Shown: piece by piece, positions 24,301-33,895 of the stretch
Position numbering within the stretch: the stretch's first letter is position 1
How the letters are laid out: every line of letters starts with the position of its first letter
Source: Aurantimonadaceae bacterium
GTDB taxonomy: Bacteria > Pseudomonadota > Alphaproteobacteria > Rhizobiales > Rhizobiaceae
Length of the DNA: 53,804 bases
Assembly (NCBI GenBank): GCA_947474855.1
Contig: CANJKV010000011.1
Location: 1 to 53,804 of the forward strand
Direction: 5' to 3'
Made by a program: the position numbers and the translations under genes
Notes under the pieces: generated by a model
The model's input: only the letters and a program-made list of their open reading frames with translations
Told to the model about the DNA's origin: nothing
The model's database searches: none

Positions 24301-24462
24301 ATCGGCGGCCTTCTCCTCTCGACGCTCCTGTCGCTGCTCTTCGTGCCCTCGCTGTTCAGCGTGCTCGAAGGCGTGCGCGGCCGGTCGCGGCGCTTGTTGA
24401 CGCGGATGCTCGGCTTCGAGCGGCGCGGCCCGGCGCCGGCGGACGGGCGGACGGGCGCTTAG
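21394..24462 (+). CDS. RND multidrug efflux permease (HAE1 type)
   Basis: 1022 residues, the usual length of AcrB-like pumps. It has the N-terminal helix (PPIALFLVLCIAGWVSFM), two large periplasmic loops and twelve predicted helices in two repeats. GILVDDAIVEIENI near residue 398 carries the paired aspartates of the proton relay in TM4, which places it in the hydrophobic/amphiphilic efflux group rather than the metal CusA group. It should export drugs, dyes or detergents with the adaptor encoded just upstream. The substrate is unknown. Confidence 0.95.
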   Translation: MNMSTWAIRNPVPPIALFLVLCIAGWVSFMRLPVTQMPNVDIPIVTIAVAQPGAAPAEIVSQIVRPIETAVGDVTGVRHVSASATDSAANLTVEFAIGTNTDRALNDVKDAVASVRDELPESATEPLVQRLDVTGQAILTYAVSDPTRSIQDLSTFVDDVVARDLQLADGVGRVTRFGGAERQILVDLDPDRLLALGIGAADVNAQLVRANINLGGGSGELAGQDYSIRTLGSAETLEGLAATAIRLPTGDTVRLDQLGTVSDGASELDSFALLDAQPVVAFGVFRATGASDLEAAENAKARLEALSQHYPDVRFALVDDATIYTEASYHSAMDTLYEGAALAVIVVFLFLRNWRATLVTAVALPLSILPTFIVLDLLGFTLNTVSLLGITLVTGILVDDAIVEIENIVRHMQGGKPAYEASEEAATEIGLTVIAISFTIVAVFAPVSFMGGIAGQFFKQFGITVAVAVLFSLLVARLITPMFAAYFLRSGHGAGEAKDGRLMRTYLAILGWTLRHRLVTLVAGAAIFAGSIYSATLLPTEFLPATDTGRARVSIELPPGSLLSETRSVAQEVTGRLEGIPEVRSVFVSTDSETAANVQVDFGQKNERERSAPEITAEIEERLADIADVRLFVLNENGQRDISINVLGDTQEATAAAARALAEEMRTLPQLRDASTDAALVRPEIQITPKPQIAAELGITAASLASTVRTATIGESETNQPKFNAGDEQIPIVVRLEERARNDLMRVAGLRVPTETGTPVPLVAVADVRLSTGPSSIDRYDRQYRTSVEADLAEGALLGPATAAVMQLPAAVDMPDGTAIQAGGDVETMNEIFESFALAMGAGILLVYIVLVLLFSSFITPVTILLSLPLAIGGAIFALYLYGAGIGISVVIGFLMLMGIVTKNAIMLVEFAIEAMHRGADRAAAMIDAGHKRARPIIMTTIAMAAGMVPSAIGSATGGEFRAPMAVAVIGGLLLSTLLSLLFVPSLFSVLEGVRGRSRRLLTRMLGFERRGPAPADGRTGA

Positions 24463-24543
24463 ACGCCTGCGCAACGCGCGCCGAACTCAGGCTGAGCGGC
24501 GGCCGTTAGGCTCCCGACCCCATGACGATCGGAGCTGTGCCGC

Positions 24544-25878
24544 GTGGCGCCACCGCGAAGCTTTCCCACCCTGTCCGCCGCCGACTCCGTGGCCTTCGTC
24601 GGCGGCGTCGCCGTCCCCACCTGGGCGAAGGGCATCATCATCCGCCGCAAGGCGGCGACGGCGCTGGCCGAGCGCCTCGACACCGACGCGCGCGCCGTCC
24701 GGCGGATGCAGCGGCTGCGGGCGAAGTACGGCGAGGGCCCGCTCCTCCTGCGCAACCCGGTCCGCCCCCAGGCGATCCTCCTGCGCGTCGAGGACGTGCG
24801 CCGCGTCCTCGACGGGGCGCCCGAGCCCTTCACGCCCGCCAGCAGCGAAAAGCGCGCGGCGCTCTCCCACTTCGAGCCGCACAACTCGCTGATCACCCGC
24901 GGCCCCGAGCGCGGCCCCCGTCGCGCCTTCCACGATGCGGCGCTGGAAAGCGGCTGCCCGGTCCACTCCATGGCGGACCGGTGGGTGCCGATCGTGGAGG
25001 CGGAAACGGACGCGATCCTGGCGGGCGCGGGCTCGCTCGGCGAGCTCGACTGGCGCGTCTTCTTCGAGGGATGGATGCGCATCGTGCGGCGCATCGTCCT
25101 CGGCGCGGAGGCGGCGGACGACCGCGAACTCACCGACCGCATCGCGCGCCTGCGCGGCCGGGCGAACTGGGCCTTCGCCGCGCCGAAGAACCGCGCCTTG
25201 CGCGCAGCCTTCCACGACCGCCTCGGCGCGCACCTCGCGCGGGCCGAGCCGGACAGCCTCGCCGCGCGCGTTGCGCGAATGCCCGGCGCGGCGGCCGCCG
25301 AGCCGACGCAGCAGATGGCGCAATGGTTCTTCGCCTTCGATCCCGCTGGAATGGCGACCTTTCGGGCGCTGGCGCTACTTCTCGCCCACCCGCAAGCGCT
25401 CGCCCGGGCCTGCGCCGAGGCGGCGTCGGACGCGCCGCGCGCCGACCTCCCGTTCCTGCGCGCCGCGCTCGTCGAGGCGCTGCGTCTCTACCCGACGACG
25501 CCGATGGTGCTGCGCCAAACGACGCGCGAGACCGAATGGGCCGAGGGCACGCTTCCCGCGGGAACGGGCATCCTGATCTTCGCGCCCTTCTTCCACCGCG
25601 ACGACCAGCGCCTGCCGAACGCCCACCGCTTCGCTCCGGAAGACCGGCTCGGCGAGGACCCGGCGCAGGCGCCGCCCTTCCTGCCGTTCAGCGCGGGGCC
25701 CGCCGCCTGCCCGGCGCGCCACCTCGTGCCGATGCTGGCGAGCATGGTTCTCGCGCGGATCCTGCGAAGCGGGCGCCGCATCGTGCTCCGCGACCCGCAG
25801 CGGCTGGACGGGGGCAAGCCCCTGCCCGGCACGCTCGATCCCTTCACCCTGCGCTTCGCCCTCCCCGCCGGCGGTTGA
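24544..25878 (+). CDS. Cytochrome P450
   Basis: 444 residues from a GTG. The heme loop is PFLPFSAGPAACPARHLV with the ligand cysteine near residue 389, and EALRLYP is the ExxR motif of helix K, so the overall fold is secure. Departures are notable: the heme loop lacks the usual Arg before Cys and Gly after it, and the I-helix reads FDPAGMATFRAL without the usual acid-threonine pair. It may use unusual oxygen activation or have an altered substrate. No ferredoxin or reductase gene is adjacent. Confidence 0.88.
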   Translation: MAPPRSFPTLSAADSVAFVGGVAVPTWAKGIIIRRKAATALAERLDTDARAVRRMQRLRAKYGEGPLLLRNPVRPQAILLRVEDVRRVLDGAPEPFTPASSEKRAALSHFEPHNSLITRGPERGPRRAFHDAALESGCPVHSMADRWVPIVEAETDAILAGAGSLGELDWRVFFEGWMRIVRRIVLGAEAADDRELTDRIARLRGRANWAFAAPKNRALRAAFHDRLGAHLARAEPDSLAARVARMPGAAAAEPTQQMAQWFFAFDPAGMATFRALALLLAHPQALARACAEAASDAPRADLPFLRAALVEALRLYPTTPMVLRQTTRETEWAEGTLPAGTGILIFAPFFHRDDQRLPNAHRFAPEDRLGEDPAQAPPFLPFSAGPAACPARHLVPMLASMVLARILRSGRRIVLRDPQRLDGGKPLPGTLDPFTLRFALPAGG

Positions 25879-25895
25879 CGGACACGGGGGCCCCT

Positions 25896-26460
25896 TCAAA
25901 CCTCGCGGATGATCCGAGCCGGGTTGCCGGCCGCGACGACGCGCGGGGGTATCGACCTCGTCACGACGCTGCCCGCCCCGATCACCGTGTCGCGCCCGAT
26001 CGTCACGCCCGGACAAAGGACCGCCCCGCCGCCGATCCAGCAGCCGTCCTCGATCGTCACCGGCAGCGCCCATTCGATGCCCGTGCGCCGCTCGGCCGGG
26101 TCGATCGGGTGGACGGGCGTGTAGACCTGGACGCGCGGGCCGATCTGCACGTCCTCGCCGATCACGATGCGGTTGCTAGTCCAGGAAATAACAGTCGCCG
26201 TTCACGAAGGAGCGGGCGCCGAGGAACACGTTGCACCCGTAGTCGCAGCGGAAGGGCGCCTTCAGCATCGCGCCCTCGCCAAAGCCGCCGAAAAGCGTGC
26301 GCACAAGCGCCTGCCCCTCCTCGAAACGCTCGAAGGGAAGGCCGTTGAACCGGTGCAGCAGGTCCTGCGCGACGCGATGATCACGGCCGAGCTCCTCGTC
26401 GAAGGGCGAGTAAGGCTCGCCCGCCAACATCAGTTCCTTGTTGCTCCGCGCGCCGTTCAT
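25896..26460 (-). pseudogene. maa: Maltose O-acetyltransferase, frameshifted
   Basis: The 5' part from the ATG at 26460 ([35 protein letters not shown]) ends in FLD and a TAG at 26178. The 3' part, IGEDVQIGPRVQVYTPVHP and the hexapeptide repeats WIGGGAVLCPGVTIG, follows in another frame. Removing one base at about 26178 restores FLDSNRIVIGED, the normal family sequence. The enzyme would acetylate maltose or glucose with acetyl-CoA. It is either recently inactivated or affected by a one-base error. Confidence 0.85.
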
Positions 26461-26608
26461 GCCACATCCCTGCATCGGCCGGTCTGCGATCCGAGATCGG
26501 GCGCGCCGGCGCGCCGTCGAGGTCGGCGTGCTGGCGGAAACATCGGGGAGCGGGCGCGTTTGCTTGCCTGCCTATGAAGCAACGAAGCGCGAGGGGACAT
26601 CGATCGCC

Positions 26609-28696
26609 ATGACAGAACCGGCCGCCACAGCCACCGCGAGCGGAACGCAGTCCGTCGAGGACCTCATCGCCCTGTCCATGCTGCATCAGGCGCGCAAGTT
26701 CGCGGAAACCTATGGCGGCCAGGGCCGGCTCTGGCAGCGCCCCTATGCCGAAACGCGGCCGCGCGTCGCATCGGCCATCGCGCCGGTCTGGTTCACGGCC
26801 TATCCGGCCTCCGTCATCACGCGGCCGGGCGAGTCGGTGCTCAAGACCCTCGGCGATCCGCTCCTCTGGTCGGCGCTCTCCTCCATCGGCGTGCGCGGCA
26901 TCCACACCGGCCCGATGAAGCGCTCGGGAGGACTCAAGGAGGGCGTCTACACGCCCACCATCGACGGCAACTTCGACCGCATCGGCTTCGAGATCGATCC
27001 CGGCTTCGGTACGACCGAGGAGTTCGTCGCGATCAGCCGCATGGCCGCCGCCCACAACGCCGTCGTCATCGACGACGTCATTCCCGCCCATACCGGCAAG
27101 GGACCGGACTTCCGCCTCGCCGAAATGAACCATTCCTCCTATCCCGGCCTCTACCACATGGTGGAGATCCCCGAGGAGGACTGGGCGCTGCTTCCCGACG
27201 TGCCGGAGGGGCGCGACGCGGTGAACCTGCCGCCCGCGACCGTCGACGTCCTCCGGGACCGCGGCCTCATCGTCGGCCAGCTGCAGCGCGTCATCTTCTT
27301 CGAGCCGGGCGTCAAGGAGACCGACTGGAGCGCGACGGGTCCCGTGAGGGGCGTCGACGGCAAGATGCGGCGCTGGGTCTACCTCCACTACTTCAAGGAG
27401 GGCCAGCCGAGCCTCAACTGGCTCGACCCCTCCTTCGCGGCCCAGCAGATGATCATCGGCGACGCGCTGCACTCGATCGACCACATGGGGGCACGGGGCC
27501 TGCGCCTCGACGCCAACGGCTTCCTGGGCGTCGAGCGGCGCATCGACGGCCCTGCCTGGTCGGAGAGCCATCCCCTGTCGGTGACCGGCAACGCGCTCCT
27601 CGCCGGCATGATCCGCAAGGCCGGCGGCTTCTCCTTCCAGGAGCTGAACCTGACCGTCGACGACATCGCCGCGATGTCGAAGGGCGGCGCGGACCTGTCC
27701 TACGACTTCATCACGCGTCCCGCCTACCACCACGCGCTTCTCACCGGCGACACCGAGTTCCTGCGGCTGATGCTGCGCACCGTCCACGAGTTCGGCATCG
27801 ACCCGGCCTCGCTGATCCATGCGCTGCAGAACCATGACGAGCTGACGACCGAGCTCGTCCACTTCTGGACGCTCCACGCCGACGACATCTACACCTTCGC
27901 CGGCCAGACCTGGCAAGGCCGCACGCTCCGCATGCACCTGCGCGACGTCATCCGCGAGCGCCTGTCAGGCACCAACGCGCCCTACAACCTGCCCTTCGTC
28001 ACCAACGGCATCGCCTGCACCACGGCGAGCGTGATCACCGCGGCGCTCGGAATCTCGGACCTGTCCGCGATCGACGAGGAGGCGACCCGCCTCATCCAGA
28101 AGGTCCACCTGCTGCTCGCCATGTACAACGCCTTCCAGCCCGGCATCTTCGCGCTGTCGGGCTGGGACCTCGTCGGCGCCCTGCCGCTGGCGCCGGAGGC
28201 CGTGTCGCACCTGATGGGCGACGGCGACACGCGCTGGATCGAGCGCGGCGCCTACGACCTCACCGGCCAGAACCCGGACGAGGCGCGCTCGGCCGACGGC
28301 ATGCCGCGGGCGCGCGCCCTCTACGGGCCGATCCCCGAGCAGCTCACGCGGCCGGACTCCTTCGCCTCGCAGCTCAAGCGCCTCATGGCCGTGCGCGACG
28401 CTTACGGCATCGCCGCGAGCCGCCAGACGCTGATTCCCGACGTGACGGCCCCGGGCCTCCTCGTGATGGTGCACGAGCTTCCCGACGGGCGCGGCACGCA
28501 GGTCACCGCCCTCAACTTCGGCGCCGAACCGATCTCGGAAGTCGTGATGCTGCCGGGCACGCGGCCCGGCCCCGTGGTCGACATGATCGCCGAGACCATC
28601 GAGGGCGACCTCAAGGAGGACGGCGCCCTGACGATCAACCTCGACCCCTACGAGGGCCTGTCGCTGCGCATCGTCGGAGCCCTGCCGACGCTCTGA
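26609..28696 (+). CDS. GH13 trehalose synthase-like enzyme (maltose glucosyltransferase)
   Basis: 695 residues of alpha-amylase superfamily type. The four GH13 motifs are visible: [20 protein letters not shown] (nucleophile Asp301), FSFQELNL (acid/base Glu345) and LQNHDEL (Asp410). The C-terminus forms a small beta domain. The overall sequence resembles stand-alone trehalose synthases (GH13_33), which interconvert maltose and trehalose, a stress solute. Other transglucosylases are possible. GAGGGGA precedes the ATG. The acetyltransferase gene diverges from it, and a shared sugar role is plausible. Confidence 0.78.
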   Translation: MTEPAATATASGTQSVEDLIALSMLHQARKFAETYGGQGRLWQRPYAETRPRVASAIAPVWFTAYPASVITRPGESVLKTLGDPLLWSALSSIGVRGIHTGPMKRSGGLKEGVYTPTIDGNFDRIGFEIDPGFGTTEEFVAISRMAAAHNAVVIDDVIPAHTGKGPDFRLAEMNHSSYPGLYHMVEIPEEDWALLPDVPEGRDAVNLPPATVDVLRDRGLIVGQLQRVIFFEPGVKETDWSATGPVRGVDGKMRRWVYLHYFKEGQPSLNWLDPSFAAQQMIIGDALHSIDHMGARGLRLDANGFLGVERRIDGPAWSESHPLSVTGNALLAGMIRKAGGFSFQELNLTVDDIAAMSKGGADLSYDFITRPAYHHALLTGDTEFLRLMLRTVHEFGIDPASLIHALQNHDELTTELVHFWTLHADDIYTFAGQTWQGRTLRMHLRDVIRERLSGTNAPYNLPFVTNGIACTTASVITAALGISDLSAIDEEATRLIQKVHLLLAMYNAFQPGIFALSGWDLVGALPLAPEAVSHLMGDGDTRWIERGAYDLTGQNPDEARSADGMPRARALYGPIPEQLTRPDSFASQLKRLMAVRDAYGIAASRQTLIPDVTAPGLLVMVHELPDGRGTQVTALNFGAEPISEVVMLPGTRPGPVVDMIAETIEGDLKEDGALTINLDPYEGLSLRIVGALPTL

Positions 28697-28702
28697 AGCG
28701 AC

Positions 28703-28737
28703 GCTTCGGCGGGAGGCAACCCTCCTCCCGCCGAAGC
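28703..28737 (+). terminator. Strong hairpin after the trehalose synthase-like gene
   Basis: GCTTCGGCGGGAGG pairs perfectly with CCTCCCGCCGAAGC (14-bp stem, seven-base loop) starting six bases after the stop. It lacks a T-run, so termination may be weak. The following 28738-28946 holds nothing else I can support except the cupin promoter. Confidence 0.55.
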
Positions 28738-28946
28738 GCGCGCCCAGCAACGGGCGTCGAGAGAGCAAAGATCGCCGCCGGCCGGGCGCCGCACGCTCTT
28801 CTTGGCGAGGCGCATCGGCGGCCACGGATTTTCGCGCCCCGCTCTCCGCTTCCTGAGGCGGGGAAGCCGCTATCCAGGCGGACCCGCCGCCATAGATAGC
28901 TGTCCTTCATCGAGGGCCGGACACGCCGCGCCGAAGGGACGCCCCC

Positions 28947-29345
28947 ATGGACATCATCCGAAACGGCTCGCGCCCCTCCGGCAAGGGCCCCGGCGAATGG
29001 TTCACCGGCTCGGTCCGCATCGACCCGCTCTTCTCGGCCAACGAGGCGCGGCGCGGGGCCGCGGCGAGCGTGACCTTCGAGCCCGGCGCCCGCACGGCGT
29101 GGCACACGCATCCGCGCGGCCAGACCGTGATCGTCACCGCCGGGCTCGGCCTCGCCCAGCGCGAGGGCGGCCCGGTCGAGGAGATCCGGCCGGGCGACGT
29201 CGTCTGGTTCGAGCCGGGCGAGAAGCATTGGCACGGCGCCGGCCCGACCACCGCCATGACCCACATCGCCATCCAGGAAGAACAGGACGGCAAGGTGGTG
29301 GAGTGGCTGGAGCACGTGTCCGACGAGGACTATGCCGGCCGCTGA
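28947..29345 (+). CDS. Single-domain cupin
   Basis: 132 residues. Metal-binding residues appear in [10 protein letters not shown] and in [10 protein letters not shown], the two cupin motifs. The sequence is of the kind annotated as cupin near carboxymuconolactone decarboxylase-like proteins and is related to manganese cupin hydroxynitrile lyases, so a small-molecule lyase or dioxygenase role is possible. It precedes a zinc alcohol dehydrogenase by 74 bases in the same direction; the pair might handle aldehydes or hydroxynitriles, which is inference. Confidence 0.85.
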   Translation: MDIIRNGSRPSGKGPGEWFTGSVRIDPLFSANEARRGAAASVTFEPGARTAWHTHPRGQTVIVTAGLGLAQREGGPVEEIRPGDVVWFEPGEKHWHGAGPTTAMTHIAIQEEQDGKVVEWLEHVSDEDYAGR

Positions 29346-29419
29346 CCGGCCGGTCCAGAACGCATGGCGGCCGGGACGCTCCCACGTCCCGCCCCGCCGA
29401 TCCATCACGAGGTAATCCC

Positions 29420-30484
29420 ATGTTCCGTTGCGAAGGCTTCGCCACCCCGGCCGCCGACCAGCCCCTGTCGCCCTTCTCCTTCGATCGCCGCGACGTCGGC
29501 GAGCGCGACGTGAAGATCGACATCCTCTACTGCGGCGTCTGCCATTCCGACCTCCACCAGGCCCGCAACGACTGGCAGAACACCGTCTATCCCTGCCTGC
29601 CGGGCCACGAGATCGTCGGGCGCGTTTCCGCAGTCGGCCCGGCCGTGACGACGTTCAAGGTCGGCGATCTGGCCGGCGTCGGCTGCATGGTGGCCTCCTG
29701 CCAGGCCTGCCCGAACTGCGCCGACGGGCTGGAGCAGTATTGCGACAACGGGTTCGTCGCGACCTATAACGGCGTCGAGCCGCAGACCGGCGGGACCACC
29801 TTCGGCGGCTATTCCGAGACGATCGTCGTCGACGAGGGCTTCACGCTGCGCATCCCGGACAAGCTCGATCTCGCCGCCGTCGCGCCGCTGCTCTGCGCCG
29901 GCATCACCACCTATTCGCCGCTGCGCCGCTGGAAGGTCGGGCCGGGCCAGAAGGTCGGCATCGTCGGGCTCGGCGGCCTCGGCCACATGGGCGTCAAGCT
30001 CGCCCGCGCCATGGGCGCGCACGTCGTTCTCTTCACCACCTCGCCGAACAAGGCGGAGGATGCACGGCGCCTCGGGGCGGACGAGGTGATCGTCTCGACC
30101 GACCCGAGCCAGATGGACGCGCATGCCAACAGCTTCGACTTCATCCTCGACTGCGTCTCGGCCGAGCACGACGTCAACGCCTACCTCAATCTCCTCAGGC
30201 GCGACGGCACGATGTGCCAGGTCGGCGCGCCGGAGAAGCCGCTCTCCGTCGCCGCATTCTCGGTGATCTGGAAGCGCCGTTCGTTTTCCGGCTCGCTGAT
30301 CGGCGGCATCGCGGAAACGCAGGAGATGCTCGACTTCTGCGCCGAGCACGGCATCACCTCGGACATCGAGATGATCGACATCCACGACATCGAGGCGGCC
30401 TTCGCGCGGATGCTGAAGAGCGACGTGAAGTACCGTTTCGTGATCGACATGGCGACGCTCAAGGGCGCAAGCCAGGCGGCCTGA
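29420..30484 (+). CDS. NAD(P)-dependent zinc alcohol dehydrogenase (YahK-like)
   Basis: 354 residues. The catalytic zinc site is CGVCHSD and PGHEIVG; the structural zinc site is CQACPNCADGLEQYC; the cofactor motif is GLGGLGHMGVKLA. This is the cinnamyl-alcohol-dehydrogenase/YahK group, which usually reduces aldehydes with NADPH. AGGTAATCCC before the ATG gives a weak ribosome site. It converges on the helicase gene, 24 bases from its end. Confidence 0.93.
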   Translation: MFRCEGFATPAADQPLSPFSFDRRDVGERDVKIDILYCGVCHSDLHQARNDWQNTVYPCLPGHEIVGRVSAVGPAVTTFKVGDLAGVGCMVASCQACPNCADGLEQYCDNGFVATYNGVEPQTGGTTFGGYSETIVVDEGFTLRIPDKLDLAAVAPLLCAGITTYSPLRRWKVGPGQKVGIVGLGGLGHMGVKLARAMGAHVVLFTTSPNKAEDARRLGADEVIVSTDPSQMDAHANSFDFILDCVSAEHDVNAYLNLLRRDGTMCQVGAPEKPLSVAAFSVIWKRRSFSGSLIGGIAETQEMLDFCAEHGITSDIEMIDIHDIEAAFARMLKSDVKYRFVIDMATLKGASQAA

Positions 30485-30508
30485 CGCGCCGGGGCGGGGC
30501 TCGCCGGC

Positions 30509-32785
30509 TCAGGCAGCCGTGGGCGCCGGTGCCCGCGGCCGAGGATTGCGGCCCCGCCGCGTCCGCGGCCTCGAGGCCGCCGCCTTGGTTCTGCCGCCGC
30601 GCAGGGCGGAGAGCTTGACGAGGTTGCGCTCGATCTCGCCGTTGAGCGCCGCGACGCCGTCGCGCACCTCGTCCTCGTCGGCGTAGACGTTCGGAAAGCG
30701 CTGGGCGAGCCAGAGCCAGGCGGTGGCGAGGTTGACGCCGTCCTCCAGGCGCTGGAGGTCGCCCGAGCGCAAGGGCGGCTTGGGCGCCCGCTTGCCGGCC
30801 GCATGCGCCCGCGCCCAGGTCAGCACCGTATCCATGAACCAGGGATGGCGCAGCGACACGGGCACGACCGCGTAGGACAGCCGGTCGAGGAGCGGCAGCG
30901 TGACGCCCGCGAGGCGCCGCGCCTTCTCGATCTCCTCGTCCATGTCGCCGATCTTGAGGTCGGGATGGTCCATGACGATGCGCGAGCGCAGAAAGGTCAG
31001 GACCTGGGCGAGATCGTCGGTCTCCAGGAACTCGGCGGCCAGCGCGACGCTCTCGCGGTTCGGGCGCACGAAGGCGCGGCCCGTCAGCTCCTTCGGCGGC
31101 GTCGAGAGCGCGGCGCGGATCTTGTCGACGCCGTGGGTGCCCCCGCCGATCGCGCCGACCCAGCCCTTCTCGAACATGCCGAAGCGCCCGGCGCGACCGC
31201 CGATCTGCCGGATCTCCGCATGAAGGAGCCCTCGCCGACGAGTGCCGTCGAACTTGTCGAGGCTCGCCAGGAAGACGCGGGACACGGGAAGGTTCAGGCC
31301 CATGCCGATCGCGTCCGTCGCCACGACGACGTCGGCCTCGCCGCGCCGGAAGCGAGCGGCCTCGGCGCGCCGCACCTCGGGGCTCAACGCGCCGTAGACG
31401 ATCGCCACCTTCAGGCCGAGGCGGACGATCTCCTCGCGAAGCTCGTGGACGGCCGCGCGCGAGAAGGCGACGACGGCGTCGCCGCGCTTCAGGTCCGTCA
31501 GCGCGACCGGCCGCGGCCAGGCTTCGAGCGGGTTCTTGCGTTCGAGGGTGCGGATTTCCAGCGGCTCGCCGAGGACGCCGGCGAGCCGCTCGACCACCGG
31601 GATCGCGTCGGGCGAGCCGGTCATCACCACGAGGTCGGCTGGCGCGGCGAAGAGCGCCTGCGTCCAGGCCCAGCCGCGCTGCTCGTCGGCGAGCATCTGG
31701 ATCTCGTCGACGACGCAGACATCGACGCGCCGGCCGACGTCGATCGTCTCGATGGTGCGCGCGATGTGCGTCGCGTCCTCGGGCGCGTCGCGCTCCTCGC
31801 CGGTGATGAGGCCGGCGCGAAGGCCCGCCGCGCTCAAGCTTTCGCGGTGCTCGTGGGCCAGCAGCCGCAGCGGCGAGAGAACTTCAGCCGTCGGCGCCTC
31901 GATCGCGAGGCGCATGGCCTCGAAGGTCTTGCCGGAATTGGTCGGGCCAGCGAGGAACAGGAGCCTGCGCCCGATCGATCGGGCGAGCGGGAAGAGGCTG
32001 GGATAGCGGTCGTAGCCGGTCGCCTCGGCGAAGCTCGCGCGACGCCGGCTCTGGCGGCGGAGCGCCCGGATGGAGCCGAGCACCTTGTCGAACCACTTGT
32101 CGGCCGCACGGCGCGCCTCCTCCTCGCTCGGCGCCTGCGCGGCGAAGACGAAGCGCTCGATATCGGCCTGCGTCGCGGCCTTCAGGAAGGCGGCGGGGTC
32201 TTCGAGGTCGCGCGTGGCATCGCCGAAGCGCCGCGCGTAATCCTGCGCGACGGCGACCAGCGCCGCGCGGCACGCCGCCGCCGTCTCGGCAGCCCGGTCG
32301 GACACGAAGTCCACGGCGGAGGCGATCTCCTCGTCCCGCAGCAGCTCGTCGTCGGCGAGGCGCTGGCGCACGGACCTGGGCGCGCGCAGCCGCACGAAGG
32401 CCATCAGAAGCGTTTCCCGCGCCGCCGGGAAGATCGGCGCGAAGACGGGAACCTCGACTTCGAAGCCGCCGAAGGTCGTGTCCGCCCCGCGACGCACCCG
32501 CACCACGACCTCGGCCCGCGCCGAGGCGATCCGGGCGATGCGCTCGGCATCGTCCTCGTCCGGCGCGGGCGCGATCCCGCCTTCGGGGATCTGCAGGATG
32601 GAGCGGACGCGGCCGGCCGGAACGAGGGTCGCCCGCCGACGCCCGTTCTCGTCCTTCGAGCGGTCGCCGAAGGGCACGTCGAGGGTTCGCACCAGCCCCG
32701 CCTCGACGATCTCCAGGCAGCGCGCCAGCGAGCGCCCCGTCAGAGCGGGGAGCATGCCGATGGGATAGCTGGTGGGCGGCTGCAT
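30509..32785 (-). CDS. Suv3-like DEAD/DExH RNA helicase
   Basis: 758 residues from the ATG at 32785. The helicase core has LLFLAGPTNSGKT (Walker A), CVVDEIQML (motif II), VVMTGSP, an ATDAIGMGLN segment and IGGRAGRFG (motif VI), in the order of the Suv3 family, known in mitochondria and in many Alphaproteobacteria. About 280 residues precede the core and a basic tail ends it (RTRRGRNPRPRAP). It probably unwinds RNA during decay or ribosome work. It stands alone between convergent and same-direction genes. Confidence 0.85.
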   Translation of the reverse strand: MQPPTSYPIGMLPALTGRSLARCLEIVEAGLVRTLDVPFGDRSKDENGRRRATLVPAGRVRSILQIPEGGIAPAPDEDDAERIARIASARAEVVVRVRRGADTTFGGFEVEVPVFAPIFPAARETLLMAFVRLRAPRSVRQRLADDELLRDEEIASAVDFVSDRAAETAAACRAALVAVAQDYARRFGDATRDLEDPAAFLKAATQADIERFVFAAQAPSEEEARRAADKWFDKVLGSIRALRRQSRRRASFAEATGYDRYPSLFPLARSIGRRLLFLAGPTNSGKTFEAMRLAIEAPTAEVLSPLRLLAHEHRESLSAAGLRAGLITGEERDAPEDATHIARTIETIDVGRRVDVCVVDEIQMLADEQRGWAWTQALFAAPADLVVMTGSPDAIPVVERLAGVLGEPLEIRTLERKNPLEAWPRPVALTDLKRGDAVVAFSRAAVHELREEIVRLGLKVAIVYGALSPEVRRAEAARFRRGEADVVVATDAIGMGLNLPVSRVFLASLDKFDGTRRRGLLHAEIRQIGGRAGRFGMFEKGWVGAIGGGTHGVDKIRAALSTPPKELTGRAFVRPNRESVALAAEFLETDDLAQVLTFLRSRIVMDHPDLKIGDMDEEIEKARRLAGVTLPLLDRLSYAVVPVSLRHPWFMDTVLTWARAHAAGKRAPKPPLRSGDLQRLEDGVNLATAWLWLAQRFPNVYADEDEVRDGVAALNGEIERNLVKLSALRGGRTKAAASRPRTRRGRNPRPRAPAPTAA

Positions 32786-32854
32786 GAACGAACTCCGTTG
32801 CGCCGCCGCGATATAGCGCGGCCGCAAGACGGACGGGAAGGAAAGCGCGGCGCC

Positions 32855-33611
32855 TCAGATCGTGCGGCCGCCGTCGACCTCCAGGATTACGCCGGTGACG
32901 AAGGCGGCCTCGTCGGAGGCGAGATAGAGGCAGGCGCCGGCGACGTCCTCGGGCTCCGACAGGCGTCCGAGCGGCACGGTGGCGATGAACTTCGCACGGT
33001 TCTCCGGCGTGTCCGGCAGGCCCATGAAGCTTTCGAGGAGCGCAGTCGCGCCCATCACCGGCGCGACGCCGTTGACGCGGATGCCGCGCGGGGCGAGTTC
33101 GGCGGCGAGCGAGCGCGTCAGGATGTTCACCGCGCCCTTGGAGCCGTTGTACCAGGTGAGGCCCGGCCGCGGACGGATGCCGGCGGTGGAGCCGATGTTG
33201 ATCATCACGCCGGCCCCCTGAGCCGTGAAGACCGGCAGGCTCGCCTGGACCGAATGGTAGATCGACTTGACGTTGATCACGTAGACCCGGTCGAACTCCG
33301 CCTCGCTCACCTCCTCCAGCGGCTTGTTGCGGTGGGTCCAGCCGGCATTGTTGACGAGGATGTCGAGCTGCCCGCCGTGCTCGGCGGCGTGCGCGACGGC
33401 GCCGTCGAAGTCGGCGCGGCTCGTCAACGTCGCCGCGGATGCTCGCGGCGGCTTCTCCGATCCCGCCCGCGACGCGCGCCGCCCCCGCCTCGTCGAGATC
33501 CATGATCGTGACCCTCGCGCCCTCGCGGGCGAAGCTCCGGGCGATCGCCGCGCCGAAGCCCGAGGCCCCGCCGGTGACGAGGGCCGATTTTCCCGCGAGG
33601 CGTCCGGTCAT
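32855..33611 (-). pseudogene. SDR family oxidoreductase, frameshifted
   Basis: From ATG 33611 the sequence begins GKSALVTGGASGFGAAIA (cofactor site) and runs to IRGDV. It continues in another frame with SRADFDGAVAHAAEHGGQ, NNAGW, the catalytic WYNGSKGA and the final GGRTI, ending at 32855. Removing one base at about 33426 joins them cleanly as a protein of about 250 residues. It would be an NAD(P)-dependent dehydrogenase of unknown substrate. A single-base assembly error and a recent mutation are both possible. Confidence 0.85.
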
Positions 33612-33895
33612 ATCGCCGTCACTCCGATCTGCTTCAGGAGGCCTCAGACTATCGAGCAGCCCCCGGGTGTTCCACAAGCTTGCCGCCCTCGACGTGGAAA
33701 TGATCCGCGACGCCGACATCGATCGCCCGGCCCGTCGGTGCGATCCCGGTGGCCGCGAACGACCGCTCCCTCGCGCTGGCCTGACCAGAACCGGTCGAGG
33801 ACGGGATCCACGTCTCCCCGGCGCGTGGCATCGATGCTACCAACCGGGCGACGGCCGAGTCGCCGGATCGCCGGTCCGCAAGGAAGGTGCATGAG

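Noticed and set aside
19660-24462. A 1600-codon open frame covering both RND genes' region
   Set aside because: Only the last 1022 codons are protein-like. The first part is an out-of-frame read of the adaptor gene kept open by high GC.
30803-33505. A 900-codon plus-strand frame opposite the helicase
   Set aside because: It is a GC-rich shadow of the Suv3-like helicase and SDR genes; no family features.
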